From contig CM045767.1 of assembly GCA_025200525.1 (NCBI GenBank), forward strand, positions 9,531,273 through 9,595,272: a stretch of 64,000 nt of DNA, given 5' to 3'. The translations under genes and the position numbers were made by a program. Below are positions 34,484-48,269 of the stretch, piece after piece. The first letter of the stretch is position 1. Every line of letters begins with the position of its first letter. Source of the DNA: Camellia lanceoleosa. Lineage: Eukaryota; Streptophyta; Magnoliopsida; Ericales; Theaceae. The notes below the pieces were generated by a model, which saw only the letters and a program-made list of their open reading frames with translations, did no database searches and was not told the origin of the DNA.

Positions 34484-35491
34484 GTTAAGATGTCCGAATT
34501 AGCCCAAACACTCAATAATCCAAAATAAAAATAAAATGTAATAGCTTTATAATCTATTGAAATATCCCCAAATGCACGTCTTATATATAGAAGAATCCAT
34601 AAAATAAACCATATGCCTCAATATATACAAATATTTTTAGTGCCCTTTCGATTTTAATTATACCACTATAGGATAATTATAATCGAGTTATTGAGATCCG
34701 CCAAGGTGGTGGATTTTGTAGCACATTGAAATCTCCCAAATGCACATCTATACCACCTATATCTATACTATATATAATTACAAAACGTTAAAAGGTCTTT
34801 ATGGTTGAAAGTTTCAAACTATTTTTCATAAACTATATATAATTACAAAACGTTAAAGTTCCAAACTATTTTTCACAATTTTTTAATTTTAAAATACAAA
34901 ATACATGTGTCAAAATATTATTGGCTCATCCTAATTAGATATTATTTTGTTTTAAGTCACAATAAAAATTATTAAAAAAATACAAACCCACAACTCTATA
35001 GCAATTAAATATATATATATAAATATAAAACCACAACAATCTTTATAAGTTAAATAAATTAAAAAATGTACACATATTTTCCTTCATTCTAATTTTTTTT
35101 TCCAATAAAACATTTCATTTTTTCCCTCACGATATTGTTTTATTTTAAAGTTTTGACTTTTAAAATCTCCTTTATTATCTGAAACTCCTTTTATCTCTTT
35201 TATTTGCTTAATCTTTCTCCAATATCTTCATTTATGCCCAATTTCTTATTTTTCCCATTTTTTGTTTTAAATTTTATCTCCAATCTTATCATTATCTCCA
35301 ACGTCATCTTTATCATATTTTTTCAAATGATCCTTCGTTTCTTTCTTCTTCTTTTTTTATTTTTTATTTTTAATTTATCTTTAATATTATAATTATCTTC
35401 AATTTCATTTCTATCTTATTTTTTCAAATGTTTCACATTTCAGCTATATATTCTAAAAATATCTACACCAGTGTGTTAAGATATACCTGAT
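34484..35491. other. AT-rich noncoding DNA, 3' flank of the protease pseudogene
   Basis: Contains a direct repeat of ATATAATTACAAAACGTTAAA (34772-34795 and 34837-34857). No gene recognised. Confidence 0.5.
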
Positions 35492-38016
35492 CTATTTAGA
35501 TGACTTCGATGTGTAGCGCCATACAAGCCCTCCAACCAGATTGTTTGTTGCATGAGAGGCCATTGGCACAACGAAACTCGAGGATAAAATTGTTGCATAA
35601 CCATAGACAAACCCCACAAATGTTGCCCTAAAAACATGATCAACAACAAATCACAACTATATCCAAAAAAAAATTCAACAATTTCAAATTATTCTGTGTC
35701 CCCTTCAAAATAATTGACTGGAATGCATATTCATGTGAAATTCAGAAGTTTAGTTGGCAAAATCGTGAAGTGTGAACAACATTACTGCATGGAGGAGGAG
35801 ATGAATACCTAAGGAATTTATTTACAGAAGGTAATATTTAATAATAATTTGTCCAACAGGTCAAGGAATGCGAGTACCAAAGTGCAAAGGAATACTTTCG
35901 GCCATTTCCCAAGTGCAAAACACCAAAAAGAGCGGCAACAAGCAAGGCACTTTTCCAATTCATTCCAAAAAGTGGCAACAATGCACCACGAAAAAGGAGT
36001 TCCTAAGCAAACCATCATGTGCATGTAAGAACATAAAATCAGTTTGAAAGACAAATGGGGAAACAGAAGAAGTTATCAGTTCCTAGGCTCACCTCGCTAA
36101 CCCCAGGTACAAATGCTACAATCATGTAATCCAAAGGTTGCAGGAAGCAAGGACCTGAACTCAAAAACAAACACCACCTTGTTAGATTGGTAAAGCAGCA
36201 AAGATTCAATATAGACTCACAACAACCTATGAAGCACAGACATTTCTCCAAAGGTCACGCATCAATGTCCGACATGTGTCGGACATGGACAAAGTGTCGG
36301 ATATGCTAGAGGAGTTGGAAATGCTGGGGACATGCAGTATCAATTTTTTCACCGAATAACATACCAAGATTGATGAATTTGATGAAAATATACATTAACC
36401 CAGAATAAATGCATAGTATTAAAAATATGACATACAAATATATAAATTTAAACGCGTTTACTTATCCGCCATGTCAAACACCTGTCTGTGTCATCCATAT
36501 TTTGATATAATTGATAGACAGAAAACAAGAGAAATAGGCAGAAAGGGGTGGAGCTACCTGCTGATTGGCTGCTTCACTAGACTCTGCAAAATTCTGACCA
36601 TGTCTTCAATAACAAGTATCGGCATGAAGATATCAGTATAACTAGTCCGTAATCAACTGAAGATGCCATGTCTCAAAAACTAACTGTACAGACATGTACA
36701 CACAAACATTAGCAAGTCTGTTTAAGAATTGAAAGAACTCATGCAAGTCACATAATAAGAAGGATAATTAGGAAAAATTAAGGAGGCAATTCTGCATACT
36801 CTTTCACCATTACACTAAATATAAGGCCATATTCTCAGACTCAGTTATAGATATCACCAATTGAGGACAAGAAATCAAATCCGATAACATCGCTTTTATC
36901 ATTTGCAATAGAGACCGACTATTGCATAGACATTGATGTTTGTATGAAGATTGGTGAATCAAAGCAAAGAATTGCCTTCTGGTTATGTAATATAAAAATA
37001 GGAAGGTGTTCCACATTAGATGCCTGCAATAATGTGAACATGGGTGAGCAATTTTAATTTTTGATCTGAGCAATTTTTCAGAATTTATCTCCTTGAAATG
37101 GAATCTTGAATGGTTATGCAGATTTCAATTTGTTTCAACTATAAGAGGTATTGTAAATTTGCATAGATGAAACCAAAAAAAAAATGTTTGTCATCCACAG
37201 ATAATGACACTCAATACCAGTTACCTTGGAAAAATAAATACCACTTTAAGCTTTTTCCTTTGCAACCATGAAATAAAATAGGAAGTATGAGAATGGAAAA
37301 ACATACAGGATAATTTCTTTGTAGAGCAGTCAAGGATCGCAATCCTTCCGCTGATGCAATATGAGAAACCTGCAAGTTTTAATCAACAAATACACATAAA
37401 ATACACAACTGAATAGAGCAAAAATCTATCTACAAATAATTCGCTTTTGCTTACATGGAATACAAGAATATAACATCACTACGGAGGAACAATCACAAGT
37501 AGAACATAGAACTGGGCTAAAAAGGAAAAAAGAGGCATCAAGAAAAGGAAAAAGATATACTAAAAAATACTACATGTTTGATTTAAAACACTATAAGATG
37601 CATTTGGACAAACAAGAGTACAAAAGAAACAACAAATGACTTTTGTTACTCATATGTTTTGTAGAAATAAAGAAGGCCAAGACAAACCTGTCAATTATCA
37701 CACCCAAAGCAGCTATCAGGACCAGAGGTCACAGTGCATGCTTGAAGAACAGTACTCCTTGATGGGATGGTAATTGAATTCTTTGCATCCAAATCTCACA
37801 AAAGAGGACTCCTTATTGCTTTCTTGAACATCATCAACTCCGGTGGAGACTCATCAGCCATACGTGATCATATTCATCTGACCGAATTCCTATTAAGTGG
37901 TGGAGTTAAATTCTTTTTGTGCTTCCTTTTGTCTTCAATTTCTAACTGACCTCTGTTTTGCAAAATCCCTTATCTGAGGTCCATATCCGCTCACAAAGAA
38001 TTAATCTTAAGTCTCT

Positions 38017-38245
38017 GCTTGGGGAGTGGCTAAATTAGCTAATTAGTACTAAAAGTTACCTTTTAGCCAAAGCCTCACAAAAAAGCAAAAGTCAAAGATT
38101 CTCCTTTTCACTTTTTGCACAAATTTTCGTAATTAGCCAAAAAAGTCATCCCAAACATACAAAGTTTTTACCTACCTTTTTAGCCAATTAGCCAAAAGTT
38201 ACTAAATAGCTCTGCTCCAAACGGTAGCTCGCCCAAACGAGGCCT
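38017..38245. mobile_element. Harbinger-like MITE in the large intron
   Basis: TCTCTGCTTGGGGAGTGGCTA at the left and, reversed, GGCCTCGTTTGGGCGAGCTA at the right are inverted, and the inside contains repeated TTAGCCAATTAGCCAAAAG words. The target duplication is not clear. Confidence 0.4.
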
Positions 38246-38872
38246 TTAGAATAATACACAAAATATAATATGATGAAAACAACTTGTATTTTTGAGGGGA
38301 AGTTATGACATTGATAACTTACACTGCATATTCGGGTCAGGTCTGAACTTTCTGCAAAGAATCATAAGGGCTGCTAAACTTCCTACCTAATCAAATGTGA
38401 CCACTTTGGTACAGTCAGCATGAAGCAAACCTATAACAAACACTATTAAATGCAGGGCAATGATGCCTCAACTAGCAAGAGGGTTTCCGGAGCTTGCTGG
38501 ATAAAAAATTACTTCTACAATACAGAGCAAAACCCACAGTATACGCTAACCTAAAACAAAAGACCTAATTCTAGATAATCAAATCAAATCAAAACCAACC
38601 AAGTCTTATGTCATAAATGGGATCAGCTACATAAAATTCATTTTTTTCTTACTCTTGTCAAAGGCTATATACTCAATTAAATTACATGATTTTCATATCT
38701 ATTTTTATCATAATAATGCTCTTTTGGTAGTAGTCCCTTTATTCACATATTCATAAGGGTACAGTCATATTTATGTGCTTAGAGTCAGACAACCTCACAC
38801 ACAACCCTCCTCTTTATCCCGGGCTTATTAGGACTGGCTGCATTACAAGATAAAAACACTAAGGCTATTATG

Positions 38873-39172
38873 TTTGTTTTGGGTGGTCAAGATTAGATAG
38901 GATTAGCATTCCTAGTACTGTTAGTTTTTGGATTATCAATCCTGGATTGTGTAACTTATCCCATGTTTGGATTGGACCTAGATTATGAGATTGGATTGAT
39001 CAAATTCATCAATTCTGCAATTTAACTAATTAATTCAGAACCTCTCCTTAGTTTTCTATTTAGTCATGGCTCCTAATTTTCTTAATCAAAACATGGAGAG
39101 ATTATAAATTTTGTTGGATTATTTATCCAACCCCAAGGCTAATGCCCTTCCGCTCAAACAAACATCGCCAAG
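38873..39172. mobile_element. Second MITE-like insertion in the large intron
   Basis: GGCTATTATGTTTGTTTTGG at the left and, reversed, GGCGATGTTTGTTTGAGCGG at the right resemble each other. TTGGATTATCAATCC and TTGGATTATTTATCCAACC also recur inside. No target duplication confirmed. Confidence 0.4.
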
Positions 39173-40094
39173 CACTCACACACAACTCTCTCTTTATCCA
39201 AGGAAGGGACTCATTGTGCAAAAATAAAAGACTAAGGACAGACACATGTAGAGTTGTAGACCTAATTCTAGATACATGTACAAAAATTCGCCTTAATCCC
39301 CTGTGCGTTGCTTCCTGACAAAGGTGTTATTTAGAGTACTTAACATTTGGAAATTGACATAACCCAATACTGCATTACATGTGTTTCACATTTGCTGTTA
39401 ACATTGATGAAAATGTCTAAGGGTACAATTCAATCTATAAAATCACATAGGGTTATGTGGTTAAAGGGTGATCCGCACGCGGAACCAACTCAAGGCCAAT
39501 GAGGTAAAGTGAAATTCAACCCTTCTAGATGTAAAACAATAATTATTGCAAGTACTATGATGGGGCATTATTAATGAAAAGAACCATAAGGAGAACTTTA
39601 ACAAAGTTCCCAATTGCAATAAATAACACTTTCATCCCTCAAAATTCATTATTATAAAAACTGGACAAGAAACCCAAAAGATGGAGTGGAAATGCAAAGA
39701 AGAATGAGGAAACTAACAAGTGAAGAAAGAGGAATGTCCATGGCATTGCAGGTAGGGTTGAAGACAGATTGCTTGGTCTCTGATTACGCTCCACAAAGAG
39801 CTCTGCTATTGAGCAAACCCATCACTACTGATGCACTTTTGTTGCCTGCTTTTCAAACCCAGAAAAGAAAATGAAAAAATGAGAACATCTTTGAAGAAAA
39901 TGAATCCTTCAAAAATTGATTCAGAAGACCAAAACCCTTGTTTACAATGTTGTGGAAGTTCTGAAAATATGGAAAGGAATGGAAATCACCCTGCAAGTTG
40001 GAGGATATGAAATTCACTGAAACACATACAAGGGGGTTGTTATAGTATATATTAGCTCTCTCATCATCAATATCGTCGTCTGATGACCCAAACA

Positions 40095-42099
40095 CTGGAA
40101 AACCAAGAGAAACGTTTTAATGGACTCTAATTGATTTGCCTTCCAACCCCTTTCTAATACTTTGAAATTACAAATACACCCCTTCAAATTTGATTAACAT
40201 ACGACTTGTGTCTTTATAATTTTAGAAACGAAGCGTAATGCCGGCAGGAAGCTAGAACGCGATTCGAGAAGAGATGAAATAAGTTTTGGAGTAGCCAGAA
40301 CGCGATTCGAGAGAGATGAAATAGATTTTGAGTTTGTGTGTTGTAGTAATTATGATTTGAGTGTTGAAAATTTGAGTTTCCTGAGAGAGTTTTGAAAATA
40401 GTTTTAAAAAGATGTTTGATTTGAATAAAATTGGAAATAGAATCATTGATATTTTATATGCGATACAAAAAATTGCCAACCTCAGAATCATTCGATACGC
40501 GATACACTCATAACCTCAGAATTAAATATACAATTCAAAATTATTTTTCTAAAGCACATATAAAATTTAAAATTTTTCGTAAAATATTTTTTTTATTATA
40601 TAAGTCAAATTGTAAAAAAAAAAAAAAACAAATTTCGAGTAAAAGGTTGAAATTGAAAGTATTAAAGGAGGACATCCTCCTAAAGTGATGTCCCCATGAA
40701 CATCCAGAAGCTAGACGTAACTTTCTTCTCATACAGAAGACCAACAACTACCAAGAAGACTAAAAGAATTTTCCTCGCGAGAGAGCTTGAAAATCATTTG
40801 AGAATGATAACCAAACATCATAGCACTAGAAAAAACACAGTAGAAATTGATTCAAAAGCATAACCAAATGTAGCCTAGCTTCAATATATTTTTGTCATAT
40901 TTTTCGGGGTAAAATTATAAATACATTATTTGAAATTTTGCTTAAAATACGATTGTCTCCGCAGCTTAAAAAATTACAACATTCTTATTAGAATTTTTAT
41001 TTAACAGTAATTAACTAAAAAAGTGAAATTCATAATTGCTTTCATACAATAATGAAATTACCTAAATTATTAATTGAAATATATTTTTAACATCATTAAA
41101 AAATTGTAAATTGACTTGATAAAAAAGGCTATTTGTTGGCGAAATTAGAAACCTAGGGAGGGTGTAATGTAATTTTTAAATCATAGAGATTTATTTGTAT
41201 TTTAAATCAAATCCTGTGGAATGTATTTGTAATTTATCTCAATGTTTTATTTAATAAAATCATGAGAAAAAATAAAATCTTCTAATTATTCTTTTATACA
41301 AAAATAAATTACCTAAGATAATAATTAAAAACATATCTTTGATATTATTAAAAACTATTAATTGATTCTTAATAATTTTTAACAAAAAAAATATTTATGT
41401 AATTAGAACTTTAAAAAAAATGGGATGTAATTTTTAAGGAAAACACAATGGTGCATACCATTCATATATACTTTATAACTAAAAATAAATAAAATAAAAA
41501 AAAATTTGACATACCTAATTTTCTCGAATATAACTAAAAAAAATATCATAACTAAATACAACATGAGATATAACTAAAAACTCATGAGTCATAAATTCAA
41601 AAAAGAAAATCGTGATAATTAGGGGAAGTGTTTATAGTATACACTTTTAAAATGGGTGTATAATAGAATTTTGCAAATTTTTAAAATTATAAAAGAACAA
41701 TTTGTATTTTAAAATTAATAAGGTATTTGTAATTTACATTCTTATTGAATTAGATCTTTGTTGTTAATGTGCCATTTAAAGGGTAATTTGAAAATGCAGA
41801 AAATTAGGGTGAAATATTTCTCTCAACTTTAAAATAGTAAGGGTATCTAATAGTTTTTTTATTTTTATTTTTTTATTAGTTAAGACTTCTTGATAAAAGT
41901 TTATGGAGTTTTTTTTCATAACTATCTTTACTCATTTCTATGTTCCATCTAATTCATATTCTTTTACTATTCCATTAGGTCCCATTTGAGATAAGAAAAA
42001 CCAAAATACCCTTTTCATCTACTTATATTCTATTTAGTTCATATTATTTTCTTTTATGTTTCAATAAGTCCTAGGCAGACATAATTAATAAAAATAATT
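40095..42099. other. AT-rich noncoding DNA upstream of the protease pseudogene
   Basis: A two-copy local duplication at about 40250-40335 shares AGAACGCGATTCGAGA and GATGAAATA. I searched here for a transit-peptide exon belonging to the protease and found none. ORFs such as 40431-40688 and 40541-40747 are not gene-like. Confidence 0.5.
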
Positions 42100-44010
42100 C
42101 TATTGTGTGAATGTTCACAACTGGCCAATGTAAATGTTCATATCCTCAATGCGTAGGGGTTCGTATTGATGTGTAATGCATTATTCACATTGACGGTTAA
42201 TATTCATAATATAGAGTGTAAAACAGCTCATGCTTATGGTTTACCGGCGAGCTCCGATCCTACTGACAATGCGTAATATCTCATATTGATACACATTTAC
42301 ATTGATAAGCATCGAATCGCGCCGCGGGCTCGTGGACGCCCGCCAAGCCTATCCGCCGGGCGGCTCCTTTACCAGAGGATAATGTGAATATTCACATCAG
42401 AGCATGTTAATACCATCGACAAGAGTGTACCGACTCACAATCATCGGGCGCCTGCCCGGGCGCCCGTGAAGAGCCCGTGGCTGCCCGGAAGAGCCCGCTC
42501 CGGCTCCGCTGCGACAATGTGAATATTCACATGTCCGACATATTAACATTCACATTGATAGAGCGGTAAAATTGGGTTCACGCTTACTACGGCCGCCCAA
42601 ATGTTGCGTGACACCGTGAATATTCACTATTGACGATATTAACATTCACATTGATAGAGTGTAATTGACCATGGTCAAGACGACTACACTGGCTCTGCCG
42701 AACGGGTCGTAGCTTTACGAAGTGTGCTATGTACCGGCCATTTTTTAATTTTTAATTTTTTCTACCTTAAAAATTTTTATTATTTTCACACAAAAAGACA
42801 TTGTGCCTCAAGGCTACTGGACCTCGTGACCGAAAGCATCAATGGGCCTTGTTACCGATAGCTCTTAAATGTCGGAGAATTCCTACGTCGGCTTCAAAGT
42901 GATGGCTCAGGCCCCAACCTAGTGTCTTTACATGCTCAGTTGCCGGATTCAAACGAAGCTTGTTCTTTAGGCCGTGAATCTAAGCTTCGAAAGCAAATTC
43001 CACGGGCGCGGGCACAATAATTCGGACTTCTATCATCAATGTGCATGTTAACATGTCAATGTGAATATTCACATTATCAATGTTTAAAAGCGGCCGGGCT
43101 ACCAATGGGTCAGGCAAGGCGCAACGTGCAAATTTTACACCCTATCAACGTTAATACAGCATTATGTCAATGCGTAATATTCACATTGCTCACGGGCGGG
43201 CGGCCCGCCGTCATAGCTGGGCTGGTTCGGGCCGTCAAAGAAGTTGGGTTTTGCCGTTCCATGGGTAATTTACACTTCATATGACTTTATCACGCGTAAT
43301 GTTAACATGTCAATGTAACTATTCACATTGTCAATGTAAATATTCACATTTCGTCAATGTAATGGTCGGGGCTACTGCCACCACGCGACCGGCTTTTTTG
43401 GTCAGCTTATATAATTACAAATAATTTTATAACTATTATCAAATGTAAATCTTAATATATCCATGTGAATATTCACATTGTCAATAAAGCCGAGCCCAGT
43501 CATACCTTCCGGTCGCCGACTCTGACCGTGGGCTTAGTTTCGAAAATACCACGGGCACGGTGCCAATTTTATACCTTTATCAATGTGAATTTTAATATGT
43601 CAATGTTAATATTCTACGATTGTCAACAGTTTCAAGCAATTTCGCGGTCATTCGCCTGCACGCCCCACAGCCGAGGCGGAGGTTTTGGGCAAGGTTACTA
43701 TACACGCAGGCTGGCCAATTCTGAGACTTCATCAATGTGAATATTCAACATGTCATATTGTCAATCTGCCCAACGGGTCGTTTGAATTTTGCCGCCCACA
43801 AGCCGTATGGGTTTCGCGGTCACACGCGGATACAGCTAATCTTTTTATACTCTTATTAATGTGAATAGCTAATACGCCAACGTGAATATTCACATTGTCA
43901 ACAAAGCCGGGCTGGCCCGCCGCAGACGAGTTTCACACGCCCACTGTGCCAATATTCTTACATTCCACCAATGTGAATTTTAAAATATAAATGTTCACAT
44001 TGGTATAAAA
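42100..44010. repeat. Array alternating AT-rich GTGAATATTCAC palindromes with GC-rich spacers
   Basis: At least ten occurrences of CAATGTGAATATTCACATTG or close variants (for example near 42383, 42515, 43060, 43464, 43887), often flanked by TCAATG and ATGTTAACATGTCAATG, are separated by roughly 100-250 bp of strikingly GC-rich sequence with GGCCCGCCG, GCCGGGC and GGGCGCC words. The flanks are strongly AT-rich. ORFs 43039-43284 and 43465-43740 fall inside and are repeat-derived. No family recognised. Confidence 0.75.
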
Positions 44011-45639
44011 TTGCTAACCGCTCAAAAAATATTTATAAGGGTATCAAAATTAAATATAAGTGCGTATAAGTGTCCGGAAGAAAAATAGTGTAAATAAAAA
44101 AAGAACTTCTTATGGAATAAAACTATACAAGCACATGGGACTAAATGGGTTAAAAAATTCTTCATGGACTCTCTTGGATTAAAACACTCTAAATGAGATT
44201 TATCAATAATTTTCCTGTAAGTTTTATAGGATCATATTACATAAATTCTCTAGCGAATCTAACTATTGTAAAAATATTATATAATATTTATCTAAGTAAA
44301 AATCCTAGTATGAGAACAAATCTTAAAAAAAATTTCCCTCATCAAATGATTTGTAAAAGACGTTAACATAGGAAAGAGCCACACCCGCAGTAAACTCATA
44401 GGAAATTATAGAATGTTTTCAGAAAGTATTATGTATCCGGTGACATTCTAACTAATCATCATTCAATATATCTCTCTATATTCTTCAGCTTACTCCAACA
44501 CAATACCTCATTTAACTCCACGTTCTCTACCAATCACAATATTGTAAAATATCACATATCTATACTCTCGAATTACTAAATAATTCTACCTATAAATCAT
44601 ATTTCCTTGATATGTGAACCCCCCAAAAAAAAAAAAAAAATAGTGTAAGTATGAAAAAATGGGGGCTCACCATTTACAAAATGCAGTGAATTTTATAGGT
44701 GTAACATTTTACAAAAATTACTATTTAGTGTCTCTTTTCAAAAAATAATTATAAATTTATTAAAAAAATTATGATTTTAATTATTAATATTTAGGGCCAT
44801 TTCTCGTAGAAAGTCCTATTTTTTAATTATTTTATTCCATTTAACTCATCTTCTTTTTTAATATTTCATTAAGACTCTGTTTAGAGTAATATGATCACAA
44901 CCATTCTTTCTAACTTTTTGTGCATAAGCTTTCATTTTGGAAATCAATACACAATAAAAAATATACAATAATCCTCATACTCTAAATGAGAAATTTATAA
45001 ATAAATCTCTATTTATAAAAGTTTATTATCAGATATGTAATTAATTTTATAAAATCTGTAAAGTTGAGTAATTTCTCCTAACTTTTTAGTGTATTTTTCA
45101 AAACCTAAATTATTCTAATGCCACCCATTCTTAAATCATTTTGTTATTCTCTTTAAATAAAAAATAAAATAAAAGTGGATAATGAAAATTTGCAATGATA
45201 AACGAAGTGAAAACACGAAAAATGAGGACGAAAATGAAAATAAAAGAGAACAAAAAACATAATCCAGTGCAACTCCTAATTTTTATCTCTCTTGGTCCAT
45301 GTACACTCTGCACGTAGCGAATAAACAATGAATTAAGGGTTGTTTGGGAATTAAATATTTTAGCAAAAAATTAAAAAATTATTACGTTATTAAATTATTC
45401 TCTTTTCATTTTTTTTTTACATGTCTTTCAAAAATAATAAAAAAAAATCAATTCTAAAATGAGCTCTATGATTTTACAAAAATGGAAAGTTAAGTTCTTC
45501 CTTAAAAATCCATATCCAAAACTATAGTGATTTCCGGCTTAGACCCACCTATTTGATATTTTAGATTCGGGTTTCATTTTCTTATATAGTTGTTCATGTC
45601 TTTGCTTTTTTATTTCTTTGAGTTTGGCTATTAGGGATG
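44011..45639. other. AT-rich noncoding DNA
   Basis: No gene or bounded element seen. An A-run lies at 44625-44640. Confidence 0.5.
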
Positions 45640-46960
45640 TATTGGTTAAGCGCTTGGGAACAAAGTGCTGGTAACTTATTTTTCAAACCTGCTAGTTGTC
45701 CAAAAATTTTGCTTATTCACTTGAGTGACGCTTTCTGTGCTCGAGCGTTGCCCTTGTGAACTTCCAAAGATTTGTAGGTCTCGCAGAGATACCCAGAGTT
45801 GACATTTTGCTCGAGCCAGTAGTTCTTGCACTCGAAAGCAAAGGTTCGCTTACAGGAGTCTTCTTATGCTCGAAAGGCAATGACTTCTTTTGTCCGGTCC
45901 TCAGAAGACTTTTGAAGTCAAGTATTTTTCGCCTCCAATGCAAACTTCTTGCAGTTCTGAAAGCAAACAGGTAACTTTATTGTGTTCGGGTACGCTTGAG
46001 CGACACATTTACATCTTCTAACAAGGCTCATGGCCAGATATCACATCAAAGTCACTTTTTCCGAGTCATCACTTTTTCATATCTCTCTCTCTAAACATTT
46101 CAAACCCTATTTTCTCATTCTCTCTCTAAAACTCATCTATATCATTCAAATGCACCTAGATCCGTGGCTAACCTTTTTCACCCATGTCCCTTATTAAAAA
46201 GATAAAGCTTGACGAGGGTTTCGCTTCTAATCGGAGCAAAGTTGATTCTTTGGCGGCCTTTGAGCTTTCTTCACTCTCTCTCTCTCTCAATTCTAAGTTT
46301 AGGTAGGGATTCTTTGCACTTTCTATGAGTTTTAATTTAGTTATTTGCTATTTCTAAACAATATTGTGATTTGAGAATTTTTGAAACAAATCTAAGATTT
46401 TGAAGAAGATCAAAAGAGGAGTTTTCAACAAATTTCTTGAAAAATGTTTCCAGTGGTGTTGAAAATAACGTTGAGTTGTGATGTAAGTGGTTGATTTTGA
46501 TACTTGGGATTGATTTTGGAAGAAAAGTGGATTTTGGCCCTAAAATGTCTCAAATGTTGATTTTTATATAAATAATGGTAATTGATGTTGGGAAATGTGG
46601 GAAATTGGGTTGATATTGATGAGGATGGTGGAGTTGGATATGTATTATCACTCACATTTCTTGAAACTTGAAAAGATTATTCTTATTGGAAATTGTTTAT
46701 CTGCTTAGGAGATATCTGCTTTGGGGTTATTTCAAGGAAAATAGTTATGATTGTTGTAGAAATTTGTGGTAAAATTCTGGGAGAATTGAAATCTATGGTC
46801 TCATCCATTTGCATCGAGCATTATTTTTACATTCATACATTGAAAACAAGTTTATCATTTTGAGGAAAATGCAGTGAGTCTAGGAAGCATGTATTGTCCT
46901 GAAGTTGAAATAAGTTGGCCCATGTTCATGGTAGAAAGTCCTAAAAACCGCACATATACG
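45640..46960 (+). mobile_element. Possible LTR fragment related to the chromovirus-like LTRs
   Basis: It carries CTCGAG-rich words, AAAGTCACTTTTTCCGAG, then a CT-rich leader with CAAACCCTATTTTC followed by GATTCTTTG and TTTAGGTAGGGATTCTTT. The order resembles the upstream-leader part of the LTR at 18028-20042 (AAAGTGACTTTTT, CT-rich leader, GAGGTAGGGATAC). No ends or target duplication were found. The short ORFs on both strands at 45713-45974 are not convincing. Confidence 0.3.
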
Positions 46961-48169
46961 TAAGTCAGATCTCCGCTAACAAATTTTCTGTGAAATAGCA
47001 ATAATAATGCTTGTATAGCCTACATTTACACAAGTGTTGGTTTAATGCTTTCACATCTAAATTTCTATAAAAAGTTGTATTTGTCAGAGATTCTTAGAGG
47101 TGATTTATCGGGCTTGCTTTTCTAATAATAAAGAAAATGATTTATAATTATGATATTAACTCGCATCACATGCTTTTTAAGTGATGATATAAAAATGTTT
47201 GGGTATCTACATTACATGTGCATTCACCTTATATCTTTTGTTAAGATTCATATATACTGTGTTAGATTATTTCATCATGGTTCCCCACCTTATGAAAGAA
47301 GAACATTTTCAGTGCTATTAATATGCCTCCACCAAAGTCACAATAGTTTTGGGGATGACTTGGAGCAAGCGTTCATTTTTTGTATTTATTATGCTTATTT
47401 TGTACAAGGCTTTAATCAGATTTGGATTCAAACTGCTTTTGTTAAAATAAGTATGACTTGAAAAGTTATAAGCCCTAAGGCATTTCTCATTTGTTTAACT
47501 TCCATCATATTTCTTTTTTATTATGTAATATATGCTATAGATCTGTGGATTAGGTTTGTAAATGTATGCTCTGTGACATGTTACTTCTTTCCGTAGTGCT
47601 GATTGGGGACTAATGGAGGATAATTATCTTATCAATTGTTGTATAAATCAATATTGTGGACAACTTATAGTAATTATTTCAGTATGCTATAACTACCATC
47701 GTTGTTGAAATAAATAATTGGCCCAACCTTTTTAGAAGTGTGGTTGAATTCAAGATCTCAAATTGAAATAAATTACAAAAAAATCAAGTCAAAACGTTAA
47801 CAAATAAATAAATAACTCCTAATTTAGGAAGACACTCTATAAGTAGAGAAATTCTATTTCCACACATCATATTCTTCAATCCAGTTACTAATTTAATGAA
47901 TTATTTTTATATTGTTGCTTTTATCCCAAAATAAAAATACCAAAATACCCATAAAATCATGCGCACGCCTCTCAAATCCTCTTTTCTAGATCTTCAACGC
48001 TCTCTTTCCATCAGAGGAGGTGAGGCTTTGATCACGACAAATGATAATTTCATACAATCAAAAAGCACTTCAACATAACAAGCTCATTAACTACTCCCAT
48101 CAATTGTTACTAGTACACGTTAACACAAATATCACAAAACTAACAAACCTGTATTGGAAACCTAATCGA
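46961..48169. other. Unassigned noncoding DNA
   Basis: The plus-strand ORF 47150-47461 has no recognisable domain. Nothing else seen up to the gap. Confidence 0.4.
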
Positions 48170-48269
48170 NNNNNNNNNNNNNNNNNNNNNNNNNNNNNNN
48201 NNNNNNNNNNNNNNNNNNNNNNNNNNNNNNNNNNNNNNNNNNNNNNNNNNNNNNNNNNNNNNNNNNNNN
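48170..48269. other. Assembly gap, exactly 100 N
   Basis: A run of exactly 100 undetermined bases, the usual placeholder for a scaffold gap of unknown size. Translations that cross it (48041-48487 and 48100-48303) have no meaning. Confidence 0.99.

Larger units (their letters stand above)
35492..40094 (-). pseudogene. CPBP (CAAX amino-terminal type) intramembrane protease, plastid-type, broken
   Basis: Exons in transcription order: 40094-40030 (DDERANIYYNNPL), 39845 to about 39667 (LLNSRAL, SSLVS), about 37855-37688 (IPSRSTVLQACTVTSG), 37369-37307 (VSHIASAEGL), 36683-36558 (WHLQLI, SSCRYLLLKTW, ESSEAANQQ), 36154-36093 (PLDYMIVAFVPGVSE), 36002-35878 (ELLFRGALLPLFG, FGVLHLGNGRKYSF) and 35627-35492 (YGYATI, PMASHATNN, TAG stop). 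The family motifs EExxxR (split over the 36093/36002 junction), FxxxH and HxxxN are all present; these are the zinc-binding catalytic motifs of membrane-embedded CPBP proteases, and the plant members of this type are plastid proteins. The last two exons are intact and join in phase. Upstream, several 1-nt indels shift the frame (exon 36154-36093 is 62 nt where 63 is needed) and a TAA interrupts the second exon. No transit-peptide exon was found. Either a pseudogene or a stretch with consensus errors. Confidence 0.8.

Noticed and set aside
39686..39874. 62-codon plus-strand ORF
   Set aside because: Antisense to an exon of the CPBP protease pseudogene.
43039..43740. Two ORFs in the GC-rich array
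   Set aside because: They run across repeat units and spacers, and their length follows from the low frequency of stop codons in GC-rich spacers.
42100..44010. Regularly interspersed palindromes resembling a CRISPR array
   Set aside because: Nuclear plant DNA, variable spacing, diverged repeats and no cas genes; described instead as a tandem repeat array.
45713..45974. Overlapping ORFs on opposite strands
   Set aside because: They lie inside a probable LTR fragment and show no domain.
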